Below are positions 26,301 through 52,280 of a DNA stretch of 64,000 bases, one piece after another. Origin of the DNA: Paragordius varius (lineage: Eukaryota; Nematomorpha); the NCBI GenBank assembly GCA_964247055.1, contig OZ176059.1, positions 2,480,001 to 2,544,000 on the forward strand. Direction: 5' to 3'. The position numbers were made by a program, and so were the translations under genes. A model generated the notes under the pieces. The model did not search any database. It was not told the DNA's origin and saw only the letters and a program-made list of their open reading frames with translations. The stretch's first letter is position 1. Each line of letters opens with the position of its first letter.

Positions 26301-27503
26301 TATTTAATTCAATAAATTTTATGTCTGGTAATCAATTAATTGAACAGTAAAAATTGAGTCAAAAAAATATAAGGACAAAAAGTCGTACTTTTATAAGGAT
26401 TATTTTTTATTAATATAACCTTTCTTTCTTATCTTGCAAACAAAGGTATAAATGTGATGGTATATACTCAATTATAGATTTCACGATTGTTATCACTTAA
26501 GTTTTTTTGTAAAAAAACATTAAGAATTAAAAAGTATGGGGCTGTTTATATATAGTAAAAACAGTTTTTTACAGCAAAAATTAATTATACAGACAAAACT
26601 TGAAATTAAACGACAAATATTTATAAAAAGACCACAAAAATGTTTAATTACAATTTTATAAAGGATTAACTGTGTTAACAATTTCCATCTCTATTACCTA
26701 TTTTGAAACCCAAACTAATTGATTTATATATTTTTAGTTTTTTTTTTCCAAAAAAATATTTGACTCTTAGTTTTTACGTTTTGTCTTTTTTGCTTTAATT
26801 TAGAGGGGCCAAAGTATTATTTTTAACACGTTGACGGACAATTGCGGCTATAGCCGTCAAAGCGAAGTTCACAATGTGGCATGACTGCTATAGCCGTCCA
26901 AAACGAAACGGTCGTTTTTAGACACTACGGCTATAGCAGCACAAATGTGCACTTACTGGCGTATACGTAGAAGCATGCCATGACGGTTATAGCCGCAACC
27001 TAATTAAAGGTACTAAATTAATCAAAATTAAGTTTATTTAAGCAGAAAGAGTAAAACTATACTTCTAAGATTCTAAAAATCACAAAAACATATAGTGTCA
27101 ATTTTCGAACTTCGCTTGTTCCTACTGTCCGTCAACGTGTAAAATAATCGGCAATATACAGTAGTATATGGATAAAAATGAAATAAGTCGTGAAATTAAT
27201 AACACTTTCCCCTATTTTCCCTTATAAATTCATTCATTTAATTATGGACAAAAAACTATTTATATTATAGGCTATTGTATTTTCTCCAAATTTTTGCATT
27301 TTATTGTGTTTATTTAGGTACCAAAGCATGTATTAGCCACATCTTACAGTAAACAAATTTCCGTTATACCTTATCATGGAGGTAGTGTGTATTATTATAA
27401 AATTCCACCATTCATGTCCCCACGTGTTGAATCGACGAGCGATTCTTTTCTCGATTCAGAATCAACACAAAATGAACAAACGATAGTTGAAGAAAGTCCA
27501 TAA
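10644..27503 (+). CDS. MFSD1: MFSD1-like lysosomal major-facilitator transporter (gene span, 13 exons)
   Basis: Exons: 10644-10902, 11194-11402, 13940-14007, 16104-16212, 16699-16795, 17722-18105, 19122-19607, 22729-22957, 23828-23940, 24531-24615, 25156-25228, 25902-26057, 27318-27503. All junctions are GT-AG and phases agree, giving 817 residues plus TAA. Seen: a YSWPN/CFFGG-LIDKVFG block after TM1, RFVFG-GGESLAVAQ, NLVFGLQLS, a DRYGRN loop after TM8, LWPLVSYEVP-QLGTAYG and NFGYLFLEIFF, in the order and spacing of animal MFSD1. Known: MFSD1 is a 12-TM lysosomal exporter of dipeptides that works with GLMP and is sorted by an N-terminal dileucine motif. Here EQSPLL (residues 7-12) fits that motif. 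The protein is much longer than human MFSD1 (about 465 residues) because of an Asn-rich TM6-TM7 loop, a longer loop between TM9 and TM10, and an added C-terminal tail of about 140 residues carrying a second acidic dileucine motif, EHDPLL (707-712). Confidence 0.9.
11194..11402 (+). CDS. MFSD1: MFSD1-like exon 2
   Basis: Residues 87-156. It encodes the end of TM1 with CYDSPAPLQ and the highly conserved YSWYSWPN...CFFGGYLIDKVFG (TM2 and the loop after it), then the start of TM3. The acceptor is TATATTATATAG. Confidence 0.9.
11431..11764. repeat. M1 MITE copy 4 (inverted core)
   Basis: The left end carries three 21-bp units (CAATTCAAATTCACCCTCGAA type) and the right end three (GTTCAAGGGTGAATTTGAATT), ending GTAAATGGTATA. 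The core runs opposite to copies 1-3. It starts 28 bp after the exon-2 donor of the MFSD1-like gene. Confidence 0.8.
11765..12346. repeat. M1b element, both ends present
   Basis: The left end has CCAAGAGTGTCC then two units of TTGGTCCTTGAACACTTCAAG. The right end has six 21-bp units of GTTCAAGGACCAACTTGAACT type and the terminus CTTGAAGTGCAAATGGTATA. Each unit is a dyad (GTTCAAG...CTTGAAC). The 82- and 61-residue open frames on the minus strand here (a repeating FKLVLEQ or SSWSLN) are by-products of the 21-bp period. Confidence 0.65.
12642..12880. repeat. M1 MITE copy 5
   Basis: It starts ATACCATATACTGTTCAAAT with a second unit CCCTTGAACAATTCAAATTC, and ends TTTAGGGTGAATTTGAACTG and TAAATG. 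The core is typical. Confidence 0.7.
13609..13842. repeat. M1 MITE copy 6
   Basis: It starts ATACCATTTATGATTCAAAT with two units and ends TTTGAACTGTAAATGGTATA. (AT)n microsatellites lie directly on both sides (about 13583-13610 and 13841-13876). Confidence 0.7.
13940..14007 (+). CDS. MFSD1: MFSD1-like exon 3
   Basis: Residues 157-179 (IIFSAGALLNSYW, CFGRFVFG): the end of TM3 and start of TM4, matching the conserved RFVFG of MFSD1. Acceptor TTTTAG, donor GTAAAT, phase 2 out. Confidence 0.85.
14023..14190. repeat. Palindromic Tc1-like MITE (family M3)
   Basis: The left end TACAGTAGCGTATGGCATAA and right end TTATGCCATACGCTACTGTA are perfect inverted repeats. Complementarity continues inward (ACAATATTAGTCCATAAAA against TTTTATGGACTAATAATGT), so the whole 168-bp unit could fold into one hairpin. 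TA flanks it and CAGT starts each end. A second copy lies at 58,176-58,348. Confidence 0.8.
14911..15170. repeat. M2 (Tc1-like) MITE
   Basis: Left end ACAGTAAATATTGAAATTAT then ACGGACAAAACGTG. Right end AAAATTTGTCCTTATATTTTC, TTGTCCGTATAATTACAATT. Internal CAACCATACTTTTTTAA is matched by AAAAAAGTGTGG. Confidence 0.65.
15350..15656. repeat. M2 (Tc1-like) MITE, degraded
   Basis: Left-end remnant GAATTATACGGGGACAAAATG, internal CAACCCCATACTTTTTTAAA, right end ATTTGTCCATAGTATAATTA and TTTTTACTGTA. Confidence 0.5.
15727..16070. repeat. M1 MITE copy 7, with four left and three right 21-bp units
   Basis: The left end repeats TTCAAATTCACCCTTGAACAA four times. The right end repeats GGGTGAATTTGAATTGTTCRA. 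The core is typical. It ends about 33 bp before the acceptor of MFSD1-like exon 4. Small minus-strand frames (NLNCSRV repeats) are by-products. Confidence 0.8.
16104..16212 (+). CDS. MFSD1: MFSD1-like exon 4
   Basis: Residues 179-215: GVGGESLAVAQN-FFAILWFKGKE-INLVFGLQLSVSRL. This matches the most conserved block of MFSD1 (GIGGESLAVAQ, WFKGKELNLVFGLQLS). The acceptor is an AT run, AATATATATATAG. Confidence 0.9.
16345..16651. repeat. M1 MITE copy 8 (inverted core)
   Basis: Left end CCATTTACATCGAATTCACC and a second unit. Right end GTTCAAGGGTGAATTC and GTTCAAGGGTTAATTTAA, with a decayed terminus GTATGGTATA. It lies in MFSD1-like intron 4. Confidence 0.65.
16699..16795 (+). CDS. MFSD1: MFSD1-like exon 5
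   Basis: Residues 216-248: GSTVSFNALVPIYM...CLGATFMLG, equivalent to GSTVNMNLMGWLY in human MFSD1 (TM5 region). Phase 0 in, phase 1 out. Confidence 0.85.
17500..17675. repeat. M2-like remnant
   Basis: AGCCATACTTTTTAAACCTTG and its inverse AAAGTATGGTTT flank a short middle. The ends are decayed (CTTCGTAGGTATAATTATA, TTTTTTATTGTA). Confidence 0.4.
17722..18105 (+). CDS. MFSD1: MFSD1-like exon 6
   Basis: Residues 248-376. TM6 (SLTCLMSFICACILIYMDLRAERI) matches the human ALAYLDQRAERI. It is followed by about 110 residues of Asn/Ser-rich cytoplasmic loop absent from human MFSD1. The donor is placed at GAG/GTAGTA because it restores the frame with exon 7. Without splicing the frame runs on to 18161. 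Confidence 0.8.
18529..18819. repeat. M1 MITE copy 9
   Basis: It starts ATACCATTTACAATTCAAAT with two units, and ends with three partial right units and GTAAATGGTATA. It lies in MFSD1-like intron 6. Confidence 0.75.
19028..19096. repeat. (AT)n microsatellite, about 65 bp
   Basis: This is the longest AT dinucleotide run in the window, lying just upstream of the exon-7 acceptor of the MFSD1-like gene. Comparable runs occur near 13583, 27801, 28257, 38741, 45246, 55949, 57060 and 57664. Confidence 0.9.
19122..19607 (+). CDS. MFSD1: MFSD1-like exon 7
   Basis: Residues 376-538: the rest of the hydrophilic TM6-7 loop, then IRDIQHFPCSVW, TM7 (INIVCVTYYIALFTFIGLG), TM8 with INSIPYLVSA-like sequence, the loop DRYGRN and TM9 ending SHAMLAFG. 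The donor at AATG/GTTTAA keeps phase 1. The internal Met at 19205 is not a start. Confidence 0.85.
19640..19925. repeat. Degenerate tandem repeat after the exon-7 donor
   Basis: There are repeats of TTTTTAAGATTTTTAACTTAA and CTACTTTTGAGTTTTTTAAC, with unit lengths of about 30-55 bp and an (AT)n run near 19796-19816. Similar T-rich repeats follow other donors (22960-23170, 49093-49250). Confidence 0.55.
20218..22251 (+). CDS. LINE reverse transcriptase, N-terminally truncated
   Basis: One open frame continues into the flanking MITE up to an ATG at 20143, giving 702 codons, of which the first 25 are MITE sequence. Seen in order: a basic helical region; the RT entry LPIYKKGD...NYRNISLIS; GFMKGKSTRD; FIDYRQAFDS (about residue 348); GVRQGCCLSPYLFN; the active-site FADD (450-453); LNPNKTK; then a C-terminal domain with TYGCESWTLKK, FERSCWRRMLGYTWKD, YFGHVMR and RKRGRPPMRW. 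It would act in target-primed reverse transcription, but it lacks an endonuclease. Without its own start it is probably not expressed as a functional protein. Its codon use (more AGA, GGA and AAA, and a purine-rich strand) differs from the host exons. Confidence 0.85.
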   Translation, partial: QIYRYDTRNIPNSFSTETKDRLERLDNGCSSEQLWGTIKNVVNEVAKEKVQRVKRKDNKWISEKSIEIAEKRRKAKSRGDNKMVKSYNKEFQRQTRKDYEDFLNKQCLEVELNNKKGLMQPMFQKLKQMTHKPFISSQKIKKENGTIVCKQTEVRERWKEYTQKLYQAPQTKVLQLKEEERDPDILREEVELALRQIPNNKAMGLDNIPIEFIKAIPVEKLHQLCQKVWETCEWPNDWASSVYLPIYKKGDVLQCENYRNISLISHASKVLLKVIQNRMHSIIQTEIPENQAGFMKGKSTRDLISNMRRIMETSKEFQKELYMCFIDYRQAFDSINYDSLWETLKLVGVSSHLIRLISSLYVKQRAIIRTPAGDTDEIPILKGVRQGCCLSPYLFNMCTEMIMRKLDGKNIGVRIGGRTINNLRFADDTTLIAESANDLKELIEEIRKESLRYGLRLNPNKTKILCTGKKPTIIIEGVEIEIVKQLTFLGAIISEDGSSTPDIRKRIGLGREAMTKLIKIWKNKSVGVETKKRLLYCFVLPVTTYGCESWTLKKRDKERLMAFERSCWRRMLGYTWKDKIKNESLTTEIKPKTNIMEIILKRKLTYFGHVMRSNSLEKDTMFGKVEWQRKRGRPPMRWLDMIKEETKMTLKELNIAVKDRKKWKEIVKTISKKSFTT
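20218..22267 (+). mobile_element. 5'-truncated non-LTR retrotransposon (RTE-like LINE)
   Basis: The element starts abruptly inside the coding region and ends after its stop with a short ACCAACCAACC tail rather than poly(A). It is bounded by a 9-bp target duplication, AAGGGTGAA (20209-20217 and 22268-22276). The endonuclease domain is missing. The reverse-transcriptase region and C-terminal domain are uninterrupted, which points to recent insertion. The simple-repeat tail and C-terminal features suggest the RTE group or a relative. The clade is not certain. Confidence 0.85.
22535..22645. repeat. M2 MITE right half
   Basis: AACATTTGTCTTTATATTTTT, CGTTTTGTCCATAGTAT and TTTCAATTTTTACTTTA form the M2 right end. 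The left half is absent. Confidence 0.5.
22729..22957 (+). CDS. MFSD1: MFSD1-like exon 8
   Basis: Residues 538-614. A polar loop of about 35 residues containing DNNPLLS is followed by TM10 (YLCVTLLGFSYSALASALW) and PLVSYEVPLTQLGTAYG. The latter aligns with LGLSYSLLACALWPMVAFVVPEHQLGTAYG positions of human MFSD1. Acceptor TTCATAG, donor GTAAGA, phase 2 out. Confidence 0.9.
23486..23694. repeat. M1 MITE copy 11
   Basis: Left end ACCATTTTACATATTTACCC and CTCGAACAATTCAAATTCACC. Right end GTTCAAGGGTGAATTTGGAC and TGTAAATGGTATA. The core is short. It lies in MFSD1-like intron 8. Confidence 0.7.
23828..23940 (+). CDS. MFSD1: MFSD1-like exon 9
   Basis: Residues 614-652: LMQAFMNAGLAAFSQIAGALV (split by one further residue run) then DNFGYLFLEIFFMTLLF. 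It matches GFMQSIQNLGLA...RGYLFLEVFF of MFSD1 (TM11-12). Donor GTAAAA, phase 1 out. Confidence 0.88.
24531..24615 (+). CDS. MFSD1: MFSD1-like exon 10
   Basis: Residues 652-680: the end of TM12 (GLFANSFLQMQ) and DVSPSQREK, aligning with NYSAKQREE at the C-terminus of human MFSD1. Human MFSD1 ends a few residues later; here splicing continues. Confidence 0.75.
24690..24974. repeat. M1 MITE copy 12 (inverted core)
   Basis: It starts ATACCATTTACACTTCAAAT with three left units. The right end has one unit and a decayed terminus. It lies in MFSD1-like intron 10. Confidence 0.7.
25156..25228 (+). CDS. MFSD1: MFSD1-like exon 11
   Basis: Residues 680-704: ILLQRKTLLTQKTSIKGSDH and LSTQ, part of the cytoplasmic C-tail. 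It was found because exons 10 and 12 need a phase 2-to-0 connector. The acceptor is TATACAG and the donor CAA/GTTGAT. Confidence 0.65.
25444..25733. repeat. M1 MITE copy 13 (inverted core)
   Basis: It starts ATACCATTTATAGTTCAAAT with three units and ends CTAAATGGTATA. It lies in MFSD1-like intron 11. Confidence 0.7.
25902..26057 (+). CDS. MFSD1: MFSD1-like exon 12
   Basis: Residues 705-756, acidic then basic, with EHDPLL (a dileucine sorting-type motif) and ALYPRSSFYLRNRYL. A stop codon lies immediately before the acceptor AAAATAG, which fixes the exon start. The donor CAG/GTTTTT is in phase 0. Confidence 0.7.
26345..26803. repeat. M2 (Tc1-like) MITE, probably two overlapping copies
   Basis: ACAGTAAAAATTGAGTC starts at about 26346. 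A second left end lies at about 26570 (TACAGCAAAAATTAATTATA, CAGACAAAACTTG). The right end is near 26,790 (TTTTTACGTTTTGTC). Degraded. Confidence 0.45.
26827..27139. mobile_element. TTAA-flanked non-autonomous DNA element with CGGCTATAGCCG motifs
   Basis: The left end CACGTTGACGGACAATTGCG and right end CTGTCCGTCAACGTG are inverted repeats, flanked by TTAA and TAAA. A TTAA target fits piggyBac-type elements, though this is inference. Four copies of a palindrome-like GGCTATAGCC core lie in the left half (about 26845, 26888, 26929, 26982). The unit is visibly richer in G+C than its surroundings. No coding frame. It lies in MFSD1-like intron 12. Confidence 0.6.
27318..27503 (+). CDS. MFSD1: MFSD1-like exon 13 (last)
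   Basis: Residues 757-817 and TAA: VPKHVLATSYSKQ, a YHGG/YYYK segment and an acidic Ser-rich end (ESTSDSFLDSESTQNEQ). Phase 0 in. It belongs to the cytoplasmic C-tail. A MITE begins about 5 bp after the stop and would lie in the 3' UTR. Confidence 0.75.
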   Translation, partial: VPKHVLATSYSKQISVIPYHGGSVYYYKIPPFMSPRVESTSDSFLDSESTQNEQTIVEESP

Positions 27504-27507
27504 AATA

Positions 27508-27781
27508 TATATTTCATTTACAGTGTTTAAATTCACCCTTGAATAATTTGAATTTACCCTAAAATAAATGAGGTTAAGATTAAAAATGACCTTTTTTTCG
27601 TTAATATTTTTAAAATGTGAAATTCTGTTAAAAATTAATATAATGCTAAAAAAATAATAAACTATGTCGTAAAAATATATTTCATATTAATGATGAATTA
27701 TATTAGTTGCCCGAAAATACATAATTAGTTTTAGGGTGAATTCGAATTGTTCTAGGGGGAGTTTGAATTGTAAATGGTATA
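27508..27781. repeat. M1 MITE copy 14, in the 3' flank of the MFSD1-like gene
   Basis: Left end CATTTACAGTGTTTAAATTC. Right end GAATTCGAATTGTTCTAGGG and GTAAATGGTATA. The core is inverted. Confidence 0.7.
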
Positions 27782-27797
27782 AAAGAGTCAATTTAAG

Positions 27798-27839
<42 letters not shown>

Positions 27840-28251
27840 TATCATTCAAAAGCAACAAAGCTTTATTATTTTAGCGTAAAACTTTTAAAAACAAATCCAA
27901 TCTTTTTTACTCAACAACAAATTTTTCATATAATATTAATATCATTCAAAGACAACTTATTATTCTCTCAAAAGCAACATGTTTTTTCATTTACAGTGTG
28001 AGGGTAAAAATACATTGCCAGTTTTTCAAAAGAACATTTACAGTAAAAGGTAAAACCATCTGTTAAAAGCCCTATAAATGATTTTTACTATAAATTCTAT
28101 CTGCCAATATTGAATGAATTGCTTAGAAACACCCACCTTATACAAAAATGAACTATAAAATGTAAGTTTTTTTGAATTAAAAATATTTTTTTACATAATA
28201 ATTTGAACAAAAAAGTGTTGTTTTTATTAAAAAAACTTTATATATGAAAAA

Positions 28252-28293
<42 letters not shown>

Positions 28294-29373
28294 ACCCAGT
28301 TTTGCGCTCAGTTGTTAATTAATTATATATTTAATATTTATTGTTACCAATGTAATAAATTATTATAAGTAAAAATTATCTGAACATATTGTTAATATTT
28401 ACAATCCAATCATACCGAGATGAATCTTACTTAATTACACACTCTAATTATATTATATTTATACCCTTTATCAATTTTTTTCATTTCTATATCATAAATT
28501 ACTTTTATTTACAATCAATTTATAAACGCATAAAATAAATAACTACGGATAAAATTTACTAGTTTTTCGTTTTCGTTTGTACGTTTAAAATAAATAATGC
28601 ATATTTTTAATTGCGCCCAATAAATACTTTTAAAGGATATACAAATGTAACGCCTTACTTTTTTACGGTATTTTTGTACCCCCTGAGCAATTTATAATTC
28701 GAATATATTAATAGATATTTTGATATTGAGCCAAATTCAAACATATGAATTGGGCGCTTTTTAAGCACATGATTATAAAAAACTTTTTAAATGCAAAATC
28801 GTAAAAAAATTTCTCCTCAAGCTTTCCGCCAATTTAATATTGAATTTACAGGGCTCAGAACCGGAACCAGCAGGTTTAATTTTTGTTTTCTTAAAAAACC
28901 AGCCCGGTTCCGAATCCACTTCGAGAATAAATGGTTTGAGTAGGTTTTTAGTTTTAAAAATTAAAATTTATAAATGCAATTATTGTTTAAATTTAATTTT
29001 ATGATGACATATTTTCTGGTCGTCCCATCAAAATGGAATAACTACATCATAATGAAAAAATTTGTTTTTTATAATTTTTTTCAAAAATATTATCATATGA
29101 TAATATTTTTTCTCAATACCCCATAACGGAATACCATGTCGACAATTTTTTTCTGAGTATGAATCTTTAAAACTTGAAGAGAACCACAGACATAATTATT
29201 TATATAATTTTTTTAATTTATATATTAAACGTTTAGCCAATTAATGAAGCAAACATCTGGTAAATAAGCATAAACTATATCGGCATAACTTAGGAAAAGC
29301 TAAGATAGGATATCAAGATTATGCCTTTTTACTTACCTTTGTACCTATACATTTGGCTTAATATTTCTAAAAT
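27782..29373. other. Gene-free AT-rich spacer
   Basis: (AT)n runs lie at about 27801-27832 and 28257-28286. A GC-richer palindromic-looking patch lies at 28,855-28,920 (GGAACCAGCAGG, CCAGCCCGGTTCC). No coding exon or RNA gene is recognised. Confidence 0.45.
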
Positions 29374-29613
29374 ATACCATTTACGGTTTAAATTTACCCT
29401 CAAACAATTCCAATCACCCTAAAATATTACCTCTAATTTATAATATTTTTTAAATATGATATTTTGTTTAAAATTAATATAATACTCAAAAAATAATATA
29501 TGCCATTAGAATATATTTCTTTTTAATTATGAGTTATATTAGTCCGACACGTAATTCATTTTTAGGGTGATTTTGAATTGTTCGAGGGTGAATTTGATTT
29601 GTAAATGGTATAT
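29374..29613. repeat. M1 MITE copy 15 (inverted core)
   Basis: It starts ATACCATTTACGGTTTAAAT and ends GTTCGAGGGTGAATTTGATT then GTAAATGGTATA. Confidence 0.7.
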
Positions 29614-30329
29614 AACGTTTTTGATATATATTATTATAATAAAAAGGTTGTATAACATTTATTTAGCGTATCAGAAGCTAAAATGGAACCGGGGTCAGTC
29701 CAAGAACCGTTCGTTTCCCATTTCTTATTTTTTGACACAATTTGAAGTCTGAGGATTTTATTAATCATCAAAAAACAGGAAAAAAATGTAAATAAGCTTT
29801 TAAAATAAATTTCAACACCAATTTTGATATATTTATTGATTTTAAAATCAGCTGTTTGTTTTGATTGGATTTCGATAGCTTAATTTTGGACTAACTCGAA
29901 GAAATTAAGGTTTTTTTTATTAAATACAGTAAAAAAAATTGATAATTCAATTTAAACCAAAACAACATCTATAATAAGAGTTTATTTAAAAGTTTGCTCT
30001 GGGGTGCAAAACCGTCCCAAAATGTTCTTCACAAAATAAGGAAAAGGTAATTAAGTATCAGGCAAAGATACCACAAAAAGTCAAATGCTAAATTTAGAAC
30101 ATTCTTTAATCAATATTAAACACCATTGAATTACACTGCCCAATGAAATTGAATTACACTGCCCAAAAAACCGGGAATATAAAAAAATATCCTGAAGAAA
30201 TATATATATATTATGATAAATAAATGTATCTGGATTCTCATGGTGATTTTGTTAAAGCTAACGAGTGATATTAGAAAAGTTATTTGCACTTTTGTGGTAA
30301 TTGCTCCATATACAATAATTAGCGAACAT

Positions 30330-33110
30330 TATAGCTAACTCTTCGATTCAAATTGGGGCAATTAGTGACCCAAGACCATATTTAAATTGATATTATCAAA
30401 AGAATATTTAACGGGAAGAATTTAAATTTATGCTATTATCCTAATAAAATTTACATAAGCCAAAATATTTAGAGAAAATATATATAAGAAAAAATATTTC
30501 CATATCAAAGCTAGATGCAATATTTATTTTACAGCATTTTTTTCAAAATATCGTGTTTTTCATTTAAAAAACAAAATTTAAATATTTATCAAATCAAATC
30601 CAACATTATTATGAATAAAGTGGTTTTTTAATCATTTTTATATTTAGCTACTCACTAACTAAAATTGCAGTTTCAGGTTTATCCACAAAATAAATTATAT
30701 CAAGCTTTTTAGAATGAATTATTTTTATTTTTCGGTGCATCAATGTACCCCAATGCGAATCGAAGCACTAAAATGAGTGTGTTCATTCATGTTCCAAAAA
30801 TCATTTAAATTAGTAAAATGTATTTATAAAAAAACATTCTATAATACTTTAATTTTTAGGTGTGAGCTCCGAAAGTTCTGAATTTTTCGCCCTTTTTAAA
30901 TGAATTAATTCTACTACATTAACAAAAGGCTAAGATTGCGTCTTGGATTCAAATATATGCTAAATTTTTATATAAAAAAAAATTTTCTGAAAAAAATAAA
31001 TTTTCTACCTAAAAATTTAACCTCTTTATAATATTTTGTCGCTTATAGAAACATTATAAAAAGGCTTAAAAATAATCAAAAGCACTTTTTCTATATAATT
31101 CAATCATGAACAATTCCATCACCTCATTTAGATTTAAGGCTAATTTTAAATTCAATTTTTATGGAAAATATTGTTTATATTAACACTTAAATACAACACA
31201 TTCCACCCTTTGTTGGGGTAGTTGGATCCCCCAGGGCTGTTTAAAATTAAATAATTCATAAAATATGGAATGAATTTAAACCATGGCAAAAATTTGCACA
31301 TTTTTATCATTAATGAACTGAAGTATATAAAAAATTCATTTAATCATTTTTAGGAAAAACCTCAAGGCAAAATTAGTCAACATGATATGTGTGTATTATC
31401 TAAATTAAAAAATAATACAAAAAACCACTTTTTCTGTTTCTATCAACGTTAAATGTGATTTAAATGAAATATTAGCTTTCACTTTAGCCTTAAAATCAAA
31501 TAAACACACTATTTTGCAAAAATGTTTTAAAATTAAAATGGCGCGATGTGGTTTGACATGGAACTTTTTCAACCAAATTTTATTTAGATATTTCGGCTTA
31601 ATTATATTATTTTTATTAGATAGAAGCATAAATTTTAATTGGGACCTTTTCTTTCAATAATTTTTTAAAAATTTCACTTAAATATAGTCTGGGGCATATA
31701 CACCAATTTGAATCGAAGTAAATATAATTTTTAAAACGGACATCAAGGGTTGTTTATTGATTTAAATATGTGTTGTTGGTTTAAAATCGTGTTTGGAGTT
31801 AGAAGAAACTCTAAATTTTAAAAATAAGAATTTTATGTTTTTTTTAATCCAAAACGATAAGTAATAAATTTATCCTGGTAAAATATAAATATTCTGATAG
31901 GAAAATGTATCAGGATTATCATGTGCTATTGGTTTAAGCCCTTATGACATAAGAATGTTAGAAATTTTGTAACAATTGGACCATATCAAAAAAGGGATAA
32001 TTTGCGCACATTTTGTTACAATATTTTTTTACTGAAACCATAACACTTCGTTTCGAAATGGGGTATCTACAGACCCCAGAATATATAAGATATTTACAAA
32101 ATACTAAAAGAGACGGTTCAGATGTAATTTTATGCTGACTCAATAAAATTTTATAAATAAGTCATATATTTAAAAAAAATAGTTTTGAAAAAAATTTTCC
32201 ATATCAAACTACATCGACGCTATTTGATTTTAAGACATTTTTGCAAAATATAGTGTTTATTTGATTCTAACGCTAAAATCATAGCTATTTATAATACATC
32301 TAGCATCAAAATTGGTTCATTTTGCATTTTTATTAGCTGTGAACATATATCATGTTAACTAAATTTTCACCTTAGCCTAAAATAAGTAAATCAAGTTTTT
32401 TCAAAATATCTTTTTTAATCATTGTTTTATAAGTGCAAACTTTGGCATGGTTTTACAGGTGGGGCCCCCAAAGATCCCAATTCGAATTGAAGTACTGTAA
32501 AATATGGAAGGAATTGAAACCATGGCATTTTGCACTTATATAACATTAATAAACCGAAATATATAAAAAATTTTATTCAAAAATACTTGATATCACTTAT
32601 TTTAAGCTAAAACCGAAAGGGGAAAATTTAGTCACCGTGACATGCGTGCAATAATGAAATTAAAAATAATACAAAATAAACAGCTTTTTCTGTTTCTCTC
32701 AATGTTAGATGTAATTTAAATAAAAAATTAGCTTTGATTTTACCAAGACGATATTTTGCAAAAATTTTATAAAATAAAAATGGCGTAGAAGTAGTATGAC
32801 ATGGAACTTTTTTTAAAACAAAATTTATTTGGATTTTGGCATATTTATATAACTTTTATTAAAATAAAAGCATAAATCTAAATTAAGACCGTTTCCTTCA
32901 GTAGTTTAAAATCCTAACTCAAATTTAGTCTGGGGTATTTAGATACCCCTATTTGAATCGAAGTGTTAAACTAAATTTTATATAGATAATTAGCTTATAA
33001 ATATAATTTTATTATGATAGAAGCATATTATTGGAAGTTCTTTCAGCAGTTTTCTAAAAGTTTAAACTTAAATTTTATCTGGGGAATTTTAATACCCCAA
33101 TTATAGAAAT
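30330..33110. repeat. Long-inverted-repeat cluster (family LIR), second site
   Basis: It uses the same building blocks as 8440-10000. Inverted copies of the ACCCCAGA...TTCGAT segment lie at about 30340-30560 and 32040-32260. Plus-orientation copies lie at about 31540-31720, 32750-32970 and 32990-33110. The AAACCATGGCA block lies at 31260-31355 and 32510-32590, inverted at 32395-32460. The copies differ by many substitutions and indels. No coding frame is supported. Confidence 0.55.
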
Positions 33111-51550
<18,440 letters not shown>

Positions 51551-52280
51551 AAAAAGCTATTTTATATGCCAGCGCGTGTTTGATAAATCTTTATGTATTT
51601 ATTGTTTTTTACTATAACCGCTTCCACATTATCGTTTTTAAATCTTTTTTTCTACCACAAAACATTTAACAACCTATTTTCATTATTGTTAGAAAGTGAT
51701 GTATATTAATATTCTCAGCACTTCTTTGTTAACATGATGTATCATTTATATTTAATTTTTGGATTTTATGATATATATATTTGAGGATATTACTGAAATG
51801 TGATAATAAACTGCATTTGTGAGAATAATTGTATCATTTACCATTTTTAATCATATATATATTTATTATTCAAACTTTATACTTTATCATATATTTTTAC
51901 TACTTATTTGTCCATTCGTCCCTGTATTTTCCATTATTAGTAATCTCAATCATAAAATATCATGCATTTGTTGAAACTTACCATGTATTAATTTATACTT
52001 TTACGGCACTTATATATATATATATATATAATATATATAATCATATTTTGTCAATTATTGATATTATAATGATAATAATCATTGGAATATTTATTCTTTA
52101 AGTTATTTGTTTGTTGTTTTGTAAAAAAAATTATTATCACAAATTTTCTATCCACATCTTATACGCATTTGTATCATCGTATTTTATATTTTAAATTAAG
52201 TTTTTTACATTTTATTACTACATAACATATGAATAAATTTTTTGTTTTCCCAAAGCAAAAATATCTTAATATTAAGGTAA
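51551..52280. other. Smad 3' flank, no gene seen
   Basis: AT-rich, with an (AT)n run at 52011-52037. It presumably includes the Smad 3' UTR. AATAAA-type hexamers are present but too frequent here to place a cleavage site. Confidence 0.4.

Noticed and set aside
27318-27338. Direct join of MFSD1 exon 10 to exon 13
   Set aside because: It would stop after a few codons. Exons 11 and 12 restore phase and give a continuous frame.
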